A stretch of 55,949 nt of DNA from Desulfobacterales bacterium RIFOXYA12_FULL_46_15. GTDB lineage: Bacteria; Desulfobacterota; Desulfobacteria; Desulfobacterales; Desulfobacteraceae. A model generated the notes under the pieces. That model was not told the origin of the DNA and made no database searches. It was given only the letters and a program-made list of their open reading frames with translations. The position numbers were made by a program, and so were the translations under genes. How positions within the stretch are numbered: the first letter of the stretch is position 1; each line of letters starts with the position of its first letter. Location: positions 1 to 55,949 of the forward strand of contig MGTJ01000209.1 in assembly GCA_001799395.1 (NCBI GenBank), written 5' to 3'. Shown one piece after another: positions 1-8,141 of the stretch.

Positions 1-967
1 CTTCAAGTGAGGTCAAGGCTCCCTTTTGAATCAGGGTATAACCCCTTGCTGCAACCATGGCGGCATTGTCACCACACAAGTCCGGGCCAGGTGTAAATAT
101 CCTGATTTTATGGAGGGCTGCATTTTTCTTTAAACCTTCTGAAAAAGTCCGGTTGGCTGATACGCCGCCGGAAATGCCGATGCGGCTGCATCCTTTAAAC
201 AGGGCCGCATGGATCAGCTTTTTGGACAGAACATCAATCACGGCTTTCTGGAAAGAAGCGGCAACCCTTGCTTTTTCATGGTCCAAAGAAACATCATGGT
301 CGTGGATATACCGGGCTACTGCTGATTTAAGACCGCTGAAACTGAAATCAAAGCTTTCTTTTTCAAGCAGTGTCCGGGGGAATGTGATGTCCGGGGCCTG
401 TGTCCGGCTGAGGGCTTCAATGGCCGGACCGCCGGGATATCCCAGTCCCAGCATTTTTGAGACTTTATCAAAGGCTTCTCCGGCTGCATCATCCCTTGTC
501 CGGCCCATGAGTTCAAAATGGTGAGGAGAAACGACATGATAAATATTGGTATGGCCGCCGGATACCACAAGAGCGATAAACGGAAACTCTGGCGGCTCTT
601 CTGTTAGAAAAAGAGAATAAATATGGGCTTCCAGGTGATTAACACCCACAAAGGGAAGAGATCTTGCAAAGGCAAAGGCCTTGGCAAAGGAAAAACCCAC
701 CAGAAGTGCGCCGATAAGTCCGGGCCCCTGTGTTGCCGCAACGCCGCCGATATCTGAAAGACGGATGCCGGCTTTCTTAATGGCCTCATCCATGACCGGA
801 ACAATGGCTTCGACATGCATGCGTGAGGCAATTTCCGGTACGACTCCGCCATATTGGTGATGCACATCCACCTGGGAGGCAATAATGGAGGAAAGGATGA
901 TTCTGCCGTCTTTGATCACTGCGGCAGCAGTTTCATCACAAGAGGATTCAATCCCTAAAACAATCAT
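1..967 (-). CDS. tsaD: tRNA N6-adenosine threonylcarbamoyltransferase TsaD, 3' end cut by window edge
   Basis: Catalytic subunit for the universal t6A37 modification of ANN-decoding tRNAs; it transfers the threonylcarbamoyl group from TC-AMP in the cytoplasm, working with TsaB and TsaE. The protein starts MIVLGIESSCDET, the family's N-terminal ATPase-fold signature. It carries the metal motif HLEAH, then VSGGHT and the late ISGGVSANR segment. The reading frame is open to base 1, giving 322 codons; the family is usually about 335-340 residues, so only the last residues are missing. The ATG lies 15 bp after the purM stop, so the two genes are probably co-transcribed. No other homologue fits this motif set. 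Confidence 0.95.
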   Translation of the reverse strand, partial: MIVLGIESSCDETAAAVIKDGRIILSSIIASQVDVHHQYGGVVPEIASRMHVEAIVPVMDEAIKKAGIRLSDIGGVAATQGPGLIGALLVGFSFAKAFAFARSLPFVGVNHLEAHIYSLFLTEEPPEFPFIALVVSGGHTNIYHVVSPHHFELMGRTRDDAAGEAFDKVSKMLGLGYPGGPAIEALSRTQAPDITFPRTLLEKESFDFSFSGLKSAVARYIHDHDVSLDHEKARVAASFQKAVIDVLSKKLIHAALFKGCSRIGISGGVSANRTFSEGLKKNAALHKIRIFTPGPDLCGDNAAMVAARGYTLIQKGALTSLE

Positions 968-982
968 GCGACGGATATTCGA

Positions 983-2026
983 TCAAACCCATTGAGTCTG
1001 GGTTTCATTGTCTCCACGGGATTCCACTTCACCCAGATAATAACCTTTTTCATTCATGGCCCCAAGCCTGTCCATGACTTCCTGGGCTGATTTTTCAGGA
1101 ACGATAACCACCAGACCGATGCCGTTGTTAAAAGTGCGGTGCATTTCAGGCTCCGGGACAGCTCCTTCCTTCTGAAGGATTTTGAAAATAGGCGGCACTT
1201 CCCAGGCATCCTTGTGAATAATCACTTTACAGGCTTCCGGGATGACCCGGATGATATTTTCATCAATACCGCCGCCGGTGATGTGCACAAGGCCATGAAT
1301 CGGAAGATCCCGTATCAGGCTTAATACGGTTTTAACATATATAATGGTCGGTTTTAACAGCTCTTCACCAAGGGTTGTGTCAAGGTCTGCGAGCTTTGTT
1401 TTTACAGTATATTTTGCTTTGTCAAAAAGGATTTTCCGGACAAGGGAAAAGCCATTGCTGTGAATTCCGCTGGATGCAATGCCGATGAGTCTATGCCCGT
1501 TTCTGATATTGGACCCGTCTATGATTTTATCATTGTCCACAATTCCTACGGAAAAGCCTGCTAAATCATATTCGCCGGCTTTGTACATACCGGGCATTTC
1601 CGCTGTCTCGCCGCCGATGAGCGAACATCCGGCTTCATTGCATCCTCGTGCAATACCGGTCAGGATCTGTTCCGCTACAGTATTATTTAAAGCGCCTGTG
1701 GCCAGATAATCGAGAAAAAATAAAGGTTTGGCTCCCTGGACAATGACATCGTTGACACACATGGCCACAAGATCAATTCCAATGGTATCATGTTTATCCA
1801 TCATAAATGCAATCTTCAGTTTGGTTCCGACCCCGTCCGTGGAACTGACCAGAACCGGATTGGATACATTGGCAAGATTAAGGGAATAAAGTCCTCCAAA
1901 ACCTCCGATTTCACCCATTACACCGGTTCTCGGGGTGGTTTTTGCAATATCTTTGATCCGGGATACAAGCTTGTTTGCTTTGTCGATATCAACACCTGAA
2001 GCTGCGTATGTTAGGGAGTCGTTCAT
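983..2026 (-). CDS. purM: Phosphoribosylformylglycinamidine cyclo-ligase (AIR synthase)
   Basis: Fifth step of purine synthesis: ATP-dependent closure of FGAM to aminoimidazole ribonucleotide. The protein has the PurM signatures SSTDGVGTKLKIA, the loop GGETAEMPGMY and late HITGGGIDEN. I chose the ATG at 2026 (347 residues, normal for PurM) because GAAGG lies about 10 nt upstream and the product then begins MNDSLTYAASGVDIDKAN as in homologues. The frame is open to 2080, but the upstream ATG at 2047 has no ribosome site. A good sigma70-type promoter lies upstream (2080-2108). It is the first gene of a purM-tsaD pair. Confidence 0.95.
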   Translation of the reverse strand: MNDSLTYAASGVDIDKANKLVSRIKDIAKTTPRTGVMGEIGGFGGLYSLNLANVSNPVLVSSTDGVGTKLKIAFMMDKHDTIGIDLVAMCVNDVIVQGAKPLFFLDYLATGALNNTVAEQILTGIARGCNEAGCSLIGGETAEMPGMYKAGEYDLAGFSVGIVDNDKIIDGSNIRNGHRLIGIASSGIHSNGFSLVRKILFDKAKYTVKTKLADLDTTLGEELLKPTIIYVKTVLSLIRDLPIHGLVHITGGGIDENIIRVIPEACKVIIHKDAWEVPPIFKILQKEGAVPEPEMHRTFNNGIGLVVIVPEKSAQEVMDRLGAMNEKGYYLGEVESRGDNETQTQWV

Positions 2027-2079
2027 ATAAAGATTACCTTCATTCATTACATCCGTTAAAACTATCTTAAAACCCGGCA

Positions 2080-2108
2080 ATGATAATCAGAATGCACTGA
2101 AAAGTCAA
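2080..2108 (-). promoter_or_regulatory. Putative sigma70 promoter of purM-tsaD
   Basis: On the minus strand, TTGACT (2108-2103), a 17-bp spacer and TATCAT (2085-2080). Each box matches 5 of 6 consensus bases. It lies about 55 bp upstream of the chosen purM start. Seen by eye, untested. Confidence 0.6.
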
Positions 2109-2115
2109 AAGTTTT

Positions 2116-2144
2116 TTGACATCACAGGATGAATATTGTATCTA
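2116..2144 (+). promoter_or_regulatory. Possible promoter of the hom operon
   Basis: A perfect -35 box TTGACA (2116-2121) is followed after 17 bp by a weak -10 box, TATCTA. It lies about 40 bp upstream of hom and back to back with the purM promoter. The weak -10 box keeps confidence low. Confidence 0.4.
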
Positions 2145-2186
2145 CATTTATTTTAACTTTAGTGGATACTGGAGAATCTAAAGCGT

Positions 2187-3500
2187 ATGAAAACTATCAA
2201 TATCGGGGTTCTGGGATTTGGTGTGGTGGGCACCGGCGTGGCTAAGCTGCTGAAAGAAAAAAAGCAGCTATTAGAAGAAAGAACCGGTGCTGTTTTAAAT
2301 CTGAAAGCCATTGCTGATATTGATACAAAACGGAACAGGGGAATTGGTCTCGGCGCTACGATCCTGACGCCGGATGCCGATATCCTCATCAATGACCCGG
2401 ATATTGATATTATTGTAGAAACCATTGGCGGAGAAACCATTGCAAAAGATTTCATCTTAAAAGCCCTTGGACAAAAAAAACATGTCGTGACTGCCAACAA
2501 GGCCCTTCTGGCAAGGCATGGCAATGATCTTGTGAAGACAGCCAAAGAGAACCAGGTCGATCTTGCCTTTGAAGCCAGTTGCGGCGGCTGCATACCCATT
2601 ATCAAATCCCTGAGGGAATCTCTGGTGGCCAATCATATCCGGTCCATGGCCGCCATACTGAACGGCACCTGCAATTATATCCTGACCAAAATATCCAGAG
2701 ACGGGTCAGCCTTCAAGGATGCGCTGAAAGATGCCCAGGCCCTCGGCTATGCGGAAGCAGAGCCTTCCCTGGATATTGACGGGTTTGACACAGCCCATAA
2801 ACTGGCTATTTTAAATTCCCTGGCCCACGGCATGGAAATCAACTTAAAAGACATCCATGTGGAAGGGATTCGCAATATCACACCCGTGGATATTGAATTT
2901 GCAAGGGAGTTCGGTTATGCCATCAAACTACTGGCCATTGGAAAAATTCACGATAAACATGTGGAAGCAAGGGTCCATCCGACCATGATCCCTTTTTCCA
3001 ATCCTCTGGCCCATGTGGATGGTTCCATGAATGCCGTTGTCATTGATGCGGATGCCACGGAACAGACCATGCTCTATGGCCGCGGTGCCGGAATGATGCC
3101 CACGGCCAGTGCCGTATTGAGTGATATTGTGGATATTGCACGCAACATTATTTCAGATGCCGGAAGACGGGTTCCCGTTCTTGGATGTCAGGAAGATCAT
3201 ATCCGGCCCATTCCTATCCTGCCCATGTCCGAGCTTTATACCCGGTATTATCTCAGGTTTGAAGCCCAGGATCATCCGGGGGTCCTGGCAAAGATTTCAG
3301 GGATTCTGGGAGAAAACAATATCAGTATTGAATCGGTCCATCAAAAAGGCCGGAAGAACAACGGCAAGGTGCCGGTGGTCATGATCACCCATACGGCTAA
3401 GGAAGCATGGGTGCAGAAAGCGTTGACCGAGATTTCAAAAACCGATTCCGTTGTGGGAGATCCGGTTGTCATCAGAATAGAAGAAGCTGTGCGGGAGTAG
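2187..3500 (+). CDS. hom: Homoserine dehydrogenase with C-terminal ACT domain
   Basis: Reduces aspartate semialdehyde to homoserine with NAD(P)H, the branch point to threonine and methionine. The N-terminus holds the Rossmann motif GFGVVGTG (residues 10-17). The central catalytic domain includes NGTCNYILTK and the GYAEAEPSLDIDG segment. From about residue 350 an ACT domain (starting YYLRFEAQDHPGVLAKIS) suggests feedback control by threonine. Length 437 residues is typical of ACT-bearing monofunctional enzymes. A GGAG ribosome site precedes the ATG. It heads a tight hom-thrH-rfaE1 run with only 8 bp to the next gene. Confidence 0.95.
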   Translation: MKTINIGVLGFGVVGTGVAKLLKEKKQLLEERTGAVLNLKAIADIDTKRNRGIGLGATILTPDADILINDPDIDIIVETIGGETIAKDFILKALGQKKHVVTANKALLARHGNDLVKTAKENQVDLAFEASCGGCIPIIKSLRESLVANHIRSMAAILNGTCNYILTKISRDGSAFKDALKDAQALGYAEAEPSLDIDGFDTAHKLAILNSLAHGMEINLKDIHVEGIRNITPVDIEFAREFGYAIKLLAIGKIHDKHVEARVHPTMIPFSNPLAHVDGSMNAVVIDADATEQTMLYGRGAGMMPTASAVLSDIVDIARNIISDAGRRVPVLGCQEDHIRPIPILPMSELYTRYYLRFEAQDHPGVLAKISGILGENNISIESVHQKGRKNNGKVPVVMITHTAKEAWVQKALTEISKTDSVVGDPVVIRIEEAVRE

Positions 3501-3508
3501 AGAAAAAA

Positions 3509-4114
3509 ATGAAAATTTGTGTTGCAGATCTGGAAGGGGTTTTTTTACCTGAAATCTGGATCAATGTTGCCATCAAAACAGGTATTGAGGAATTGAAGCT
3601 GACCACACGGGATATCAGCGATTATAATGTCTTAATGAACAAGCGCCTTTCTATTTTAAAGGCTAACAACCTTAAAATCCAGGATATCAAGGCTGTGATC
3701 GCCACCCTTGATCCCCTTGAAGGTGCCCTGGAGACCCTGGACTGGATCAGGCAGGAATCCCAGATCATAATTCTGTCGGACACTTTTGAAGAATTTGCAA
3801 AACCGCTCATGGTCAAATTGAATTATCCCACCCTCCTGTGTCATAACCTGACCATTGACGGGGCCGGGAATATCATCCGATACAATATCAGGATCGACAA
3901 CCAGAAAAAACAGGCGGTCAAAGCATTGAGGGCAATGAATTATCATGTCATTGCCTTTGGAGATTCTTACAATGATACCGGGATGATACAAGCAGCAGAC
4001 CAGGGATTTTTCTTCAGACCGCCTGCTTCCGTGGTTACGGATTTTCCAAATATTCCGGTCACCCAGACCTATGGGGAACTGAAAACCATGATAAAATCCA
4101 TGCTGGATGAATAA
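3509..4114 (+). CDS. thrH: ThrH: phosphoserine phosphatase / homoserine phosphotransferase
   Basis: HAD-superfamily enzyme. The characterised Pseudomonas ThrH dephosphorylates phosphoserine and passes the phosphate to homoserine. This 201-residue protein follows that sequence closely: a DLEGV motif I in place of the usual DxDxT, PEIWI, LSDTF (motif II), and GDSYNDTGM (motif IV). The start at 3509 is fixed by homology (MKICVADLEGV) and by GGGAG overlapping the hom stop; the longer open frame from 3407 lies inside hom. Its position directly after hom suggests it uses the homoserine made there. It could act as a ThrB bypass, a SerB substitute, or both. thrB, thrC and serB are not in the window. 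Confidence 0.92.
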   Translation: MKICVADLEGVFLPEIWINVAIKTGIEELKLTTRDISDYNVLMNKRLSILKANNLKIQDIKAVIATLDPLEGALETLDWIRQESQIIILSDTFEEFAKPLMVKLNYPTLLCHNLTIDGAGNIIRYNIRIDNQKKQAVKALRAMNYHVIAFGDSYNDTGMIQAADQGFFFRPPASVVTDFPNIPVTQTYGELKTMIKSMLDE

Positions 4115-5082
4115 TGATCGATATTGATGATTTTTGTAAGGTGAGTGCCCTTGTCATCGGCGATCTTATGATTGATGAATATCTGTGGGGAAGCGTGGAT
4201 CGGATTTCTCCCGAAGCCCCGGTCATGGTGGTGTCTGTGGAAAAACAAACCCATACCCTGGGCGGTGCCGGAAACGTCATCAACAATCTGAAGGCCATGG
4301 GCGCAAACGTAGAGGCCATCGGAATGGCAGGAACCGGCAGTGCCGGCCGGATGATTGCTGAGAAATTTGAGGCCCTCGGGATCAGCACCGACGGGATCAT
4401 CAGCGAACCGGACAGGCCTACTACCCGGAAAACCAGGGTGGTTGCTTCCAACCAGCAGGTCCTGAGAATCGACCGGGAGATAAAGAAACAGATCACCCGG
4501 GATTCCTTTGGCCGGTTGGTGAAGATCATGGCAAGAAAAATTCCGGAAGTGGATGTGATCATTCTCTCAGACTATGACAAAGGCCTGATCACAAGAGAAC
4601 TGGTCAATGAAACCGTCAGGCTCGCAGAAAAACATCAGATCATGGTTCTGGCTGATCCCAAGGCCCTGGATTTTTCAAAATACGAAAAGGTTTCCATCCT
4701 CACTCCCAACCGGAAAGAAGCAGGTATTGCCGCCCACATGGATATCCGGTCCAATGAAGATCTTATCAAAGCCGGGCAAAAGATCATGGCTGTTGCAAGG
4801 CTTGAAAAACTTCTGATCACCTGTGGGAAAGACGGGATGATGCTGTTTGAAACCAATGAAGCGCCTTTTGCCATTGCCTCCAAAGCCTGTCAGGTGTTTG
4901 ATGTCTCTGGTGCCGGGGACACGGTGATTGCACTTCTGGGGCTTGGTCTGGCCGTGGGCGCAAGTTTTAAGGACAGTGCAAAGGTTGCCAATGAAGCTGC
5001 CGGCATTGTGGTGGCCAAGGTGGGTACGGCAACTGCTTCCATCCCTGAACTTAAACAGGCATTGTCCGTATCCTTACCCTGA
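4114..5082 (+). CDS. rfaE1: D-glycero-beta-D-manno-heptose-7-phosphate kinase (RfaE domain I)
   Basis: PfkB-family sugar kinase that phosphorylates heptose 7-phosphate at C1 in ADP-heptose synthesis for the LPS inner core. Seen: GDLMIDEYLWG near residue 17, the substrate loop GGAGNVINNLKAMG near residue 50, and the catalytic PfkB signature DVSGAGDT near residue 265, with Asp as general base. At 322 residues only domain I is present; the adenylyltransferase domain of fused HldE is absent, so it should be a separate gene elsewhere. The ATG overlaps the thrH stop by one base, implying translational coupling. It indicates an outer membrane with heptose-containing LPS. Confidence 0.92.
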   Translation: MIDIDDFCKVSALVIGDLMIDEYLWGSVDRISPEAPVMVVSVEKQTHTLGGAGNVINNLKAMGANVEAIGMAGTGSAGRMIAEKFEALGISTDGIISEPDRPTTRKTRVVASNQQVLRIDREIKKQITRDSFGRLVKIMARKIPEVDVIILSDYDKGLITRELVNETVRLAEKHQIMVLADPKALDFSKYEKVSILTPNRKEAGIAAHMDIRSNEDLIKAGQKIMAVARLEKLLITCGKDGMMLFETNEAPFAIASKACQVFDVSGAGDTVIALLGLGLAVGASFKDSAKVANEAAGIVVAKVGTATASIPELKQALSVSLP

Positions 5083-5093
5083 AAAGAAAATCC

Positions 5094-5122
5094 TTGACAG
5101 ATACGAGCCGGTTCTATATATT
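5094..5122 (+). promoter_or_regulatory. Promoter of initiator tRNA gene
   Basis: TTGACA (5094-5099), 17-bp spacer, TATATT (5117-5122). The predicted transcription start falls about 7 bp before the mature tRNA 5' end. Nearly consensus, as expected for a stable RNA gene. Confidence 0.75.
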
Positions 5123-5135
5123 GCCTGGATGTTGA

Positions 5136-5212
<77 letters not shown>

Positions 5213-5220
5213 AGTATACT

Positions 5221-5252
5221 AAGGGGTTCAGCGTTCGGCGCTGCCCCTTTTT
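5221..5252 (+). terminator. Rho-independent terminator after tRNA-fMet
   Basis: Outer arms AAGGGG/CCCCTT and inner arms CAGCG/CGCTG enclose a TTCGG loop. The stem is followed by a T-run. It starts 8 bp after the tRNA 3' end. Confidence 0.9.
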
Positions 5253-5290
5253 GTGTTTTGGAGAAGAAGCGCTCCCCGCTTCCTCTGGTT

Positions 5291-6010
5291 TTATTTGTCA
5301 GCCATCATTCTCCCAAGGGATTTCAGCGCCTGGTATTTGATTTTGACAAAATGCGCTTTCATGGCTTTGCAGGCTTCTTCTGCATCATGGGAGACAACGG
5401 CATCGAATATATTCCGGTGTTGTGATCCCACAGGGTCTTCGGACTGGATAAAAAGAAGACCGGCCCGGTATTTGAGATATAAAAGATCGAACAGATACCT
5501 GAGCATCTGTTCCTGGATTTTCCGGCGTGACAGTGAGGCCAGGGTCAGGTGGAATTCTTTGTCCTTAAGCAGGCATTCATTCAGATACGATTCCTCATCT
5601 GATTTTTCCCCGGTATGCAGAAGCACCCGTAGATTTTTAATCCCGTCTTCATTAAGGTTGGCAATCACATCCGGGAGAAGGGAAACCTCGATCAGCTCGC
5701 GCATATCATAAATCTCCTGGACTTCCTGAATGCTCATAGGTTCCGTGGAATACCCCTTGTTTGGCTCATAGCGGACAATTCCCTGGAATTCAAGATGCTT
5801 TAAGGCCTGGATGATGGGTGTAAGGCTCATGCCGAGGCGATCTGCCAACTGGCGGTATGATATCTTCCGGCCAGGCGAGATCTCGTTGGTAAAAAGAATC
5901 TGTTTAATGCCTTCATAGGCAATCTGTGTGTGGCTGGCATCCGGTGTGACGGTTTTTTTCCGGTTTTTTACTGGCACTGATTCTCTCCCTTTACGGTATT
6001 TTGTAATCAT
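5291..6010 (-). CDS. GntR-family transcriptional regulator, FCD (FadR-like) subgroup
   Basis: DNA-binding regulator. The winged helix-turn-helix covers about residues 25-90: ISYRQLADRLGMSLTPIIQALKHLE is the recognition segment, and it ends in the wing EPNKGYST. It is followed by an all-helical FCD ligand-binding domain with the usual metal/ligand histidines (FHLTLA, SQHRNIFDAV). Length is 239 residues from the ATG at 6010; an upstream TTG at 6034 gives 8 more residues, and neither start has a convincing ribosome site. FCD regulators usually repress an adjacent catabolic or transport operon until an organic acid binds. It is divergent from the 6.4-11.6 kb operon across an A+T-rich spacer with a strong palindrome, so that operon is its likely target. 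Confidence 0.88.
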   Translation of the reverse strand: MITKYRKGRESVPVKNRKKTVTPDASHTQIAYEGIKQILFTNEISPGRKISYRQLADRLGMSLTPIIQALKHLEFQGIVRYEPNKGYSTEPMSIQEVQEIYDMRELIEVSLLPDVIANLNEDGIKNLRVLLHTGEKSDEESYLNECLLKDKEFHLTLASLSRRKIQEQMLRYLFDLLYLKYRAGLLFIQSEDPVGSQHRNIFDAVVSHDAEEACKAMKAHFVKIKYQALKSLGRMMADK

Positions 6011-6362
6011 TTTTTTTGTTCTTAATCTTTTCAAATACAGATTTAATTAAATTTTAAAATAGACTTAATTCCCATGATTGTCAATCTGCAAAAATATTTT
6101 AACTTCATAATATACTGAATTTAAAAAAATAAATGCTATTCATAGAAAAGATTTTACAAATGGAAATAAAAAAAGCTTGACATGCAAATGAGTAATGAAT
6201 TAAGTTTTTATCAAATTTAATTAAATTCTATGAATATTGAATTTATAATTTTTATAAATTCAATTAAATTAAATAGTTGTATTATAAATAATTTGATTAA
6301 ATATATTTTTAACATTAATAAGCGCATCATCTCAGGATGCCGGGGATGAGAAGGGAATAAAA
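6011..6362. promoter_or_regulatory. A+T-rich divergent control region of the GntR / ThDP-enzyme operon
   Basis: This roughly 350-bp stretch holds no gene. It is extremely A+T-rich, with several copies of an AATTAAATT-like word, a TTTAATTAAA palindrome near 6215-6224, and a possible -35 TTGACA at 6177 without a clear -10. A 13-bp-arm palindrome is listed separately. GGGATGAGAAGGG just before 6363 provides the ribosome site of the first operon gene. Confidence 0.55.
6236..6264. promoter_or_regulatory. Perfect palindrome, likely GntR operator
   Basis: Arms ATTGAATTTATAA and TTATAAATTCAAT, 13 bp each with no mismatch, are separated by TTT. It lies midway between the divergent gntR and the operon start. 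A dyad of this kind fits a dimeric GntR regulator. The sequence is too A+T-rich and too far from a stop codon to be a terminator. Confidence 0.5.
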
Positions 6363-8114
6363 ATGAAAGGCGCAGATGTAATTGTCAAAATGCTGGAACA
6401 ATATGATGTCAACGTCATATTCGGTGTGCCCGGGGATACCAGTATCCCTTTATATGAAGCGCTTCATGATTCAGGCGGGGATCTGCGGCATGTGATGGCA
6501 AGAGATGAACGGTCGGCATCATTTATGGCAGATGCCTATGCCAGGATTTCTCACAAACCCGGAATCTGTGAATGTCCCAGCGGCGCCGGTGCCCTGTATT
6601 CACTCCCCGGGGTGGCAGAGGCCGATGCCTCATCAGTGCCGGTGATCCTTTTTACATCTGACAACCCGATGAACGGAGAAGGGAAAAAGACTATTACCGA
6701 GCTTGATTGTCAGCGGTTGTTTGAACCGGTTACCAAATGGTCCTGTCTGGTCAAGGATATTTCACGGATACCTGAAGTGATCCGGCGGGCATTCCGGATT
6801 GCCACAACAGGACGTCCCGGTGCAGTTCACCTGGCAATCCCCCAGGAATGCCTGAAAGGAGAATACCGGGAAACTGGCCATGACATCTATGGCGAACCGG
6901 AATGCTGCATTTATCCGGCTTTCCGGACCCGGGGAAGCCGGGCAGGGCTTGAACGCCTTGCCGCCCTGCTGCTGGATAAAAGCAAAAAAACCGTTATCAT
7001 CGCGGGCGGCGGGGCCAAACATTCCCAGGCAGAGGAGGAAATCGGGGCATTGGCGGAATTTATGGGAATCCCTGTGGTGACCACGATTTCCGGCCAAGGT
7101 ATCATGCCGGACCACCACCCCCTGGCACTGGGGGTTATCGGCGATAACGGCTTTCATCCCCATGCGATCCGGGCGGTGGAAGAGAGCGACACCCTGTTTT
7201 ATATCGGGTGCAAGATCGGGTCGGTGTCCACAATCAAATGGACCCTTCCGTCTTTTAAGCCTGAAAGAAATATCCTCCAGGTGGATCTTGACCCGGTCAT
7301 GCTGGGCAATAATTATCGAAACAGGATCAGTGTGGCAGGGGATGCCAGGCTGGTTTTAAAGGATTTGCTGGTGCTTCTGGACAAGGCCGGAACCATGGAT
7401 GGTCCAAAAGAGTGGGTAACGGATCTGAACCGTGAACGGTGTCAGTTCTGGGAGGAATCCGAAGCGGATTTCCAGTCCCGGTCCCTCCCCATCAAACCCC
7501 AGCGCGTGATTTCGAGCATCAACAGATATCTCGGCCCCGGGTCCATTGTCATTGCCGATGCAGGCACCCCGACCCCCTATATTACCCGGTACCTGCGGTT
7601 ATGTGACAACAGGTCCACATTTATTATCCCCCGGGCATTCGGCGGGCTCGGCTATGCCATCCCAGCCCTTGCCGGGGCTTATTTTGCCCGGCCCGATGCT
7701 GTGCTGGTAGGCATGTTTGGTGACGGCAGCCTCGGCATGTCGGCCGGTGAACTGGAGACCCTGGTCCGGCTCAATATCCGGGCAGTCCTGATTCATTTTA
7801 ACAATGCCTGTTTCGGGTGGATCAAAGCGCTTCAGGCCATTCATGCCCGGGATAAATTTTTCTCCGTTGATTTCTTGACCGGGGACCCGGCAAAAGTGGC
7901 GCAAGGGTTTGGAATGGAGGCGCATCGGATCACTTCTCCCGATATGCTGGACAGTGCCTTGGAAAAAGCCTTTTCAACAGACGGGCCTGTTTTTCTGGAT
8001 GTTGTTACGGAATCCGAGGTCACGGCGCTTCCGCCGGTTTATTCCTGGATTCATAAACTCAACCAGAAGACCAACGGGTCTTTGGAAAAAACATCATTGA
8101 AAAATCTGATATGA
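6363..8114 (+). CDS. Thiamine diphosphate-dependent enzyme, acetolactate synthase large-subunit-like
   Basis: 583-residue protein with the IlvB-type domain order: N-terminal pyrimidine-binding domain with catalytic Glu49 (RDERSASF; the Glu that activates ThDP), central Rossmann-like domain (about 190-330), and C-terminal PP-binding domain with GDG at 453-455 and NN at 480-481, the metal/ThDP motif. Such enzymes decarboxylate a 2-keto acid or transfer an acyl/aldehyde unit. No adjacent small subunit is present, and partner genes are a flavoprotein, a NIF3-like protein and a permease-like protein, so branched-chain synthesis is unlikely. A catabolic lyase, decarboxylase or sulfoacetaldehyde acetyltransferase-like role is possible. 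The substrate cannot be read from sequence. Confidence 0.85.
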   Translation: MKGADVIVKMLEQYDVNVIFGVPGDTSIPLYEALHDSGGDLRHVMARDERSASFMADAYARISHKPGICECPSGAGALYSLPGVAEADASSVPVILFTSDNPMNGEGKKTITELDCQRLFEPVTKWSCLVKDISRIPEVIRRAFRIATTGRPGAVHLAIPQECLKGEYRETGHDIYGEPECCIYPAFRTRGSRAGLERLAALLLDKSKKTVIIAGGGAKHSQAEEEIGALAEFMGIPVVTTISGQGIMPDHHPLALGVIGDNGFHPHAIRAVEESDTLFYIGCKIGSVSTIKWTLPSFKPERNILQVDLDPVMLGNNYRNRISVAGDARLVLKDLLVLLDKAGTMDGPKEWVTDLNRERCQFWEESEADFQSRSLPIKPQRVISSINRYLGPGSIVIADAGTPTPYITRYLRLCDNRSTFIIPRAFGGLGYAIPALAGAYFARPDAVLVGMFGDGSLGMSAGELETLVRLNIRAVLIHFNNACFGWIKALQAIHARDKFFSVDFLTGDPAKVAQGFGMEAHRITSPDMLDSALEKAFSTDGPVFLDVVTESEVTALPPVYSWIHKLNQKTNGSLEKTSLKNLI

Positions 8115-8141
8115 AATAAAGTTCTGAAAGGAGAAAAAGAC

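Noticed and set aside
57-524. 155-codon plus-strand open frame
   Set aside because: It is antisense to tsaD, whose motifs are clear, and has no ribosome site or recognisable protein features.
3407-3508. N-terminal extension of ThrH
   Set aside because: It lies in a different frame inside the hom ACT domain, and homology starts at MKICVADLEGV.
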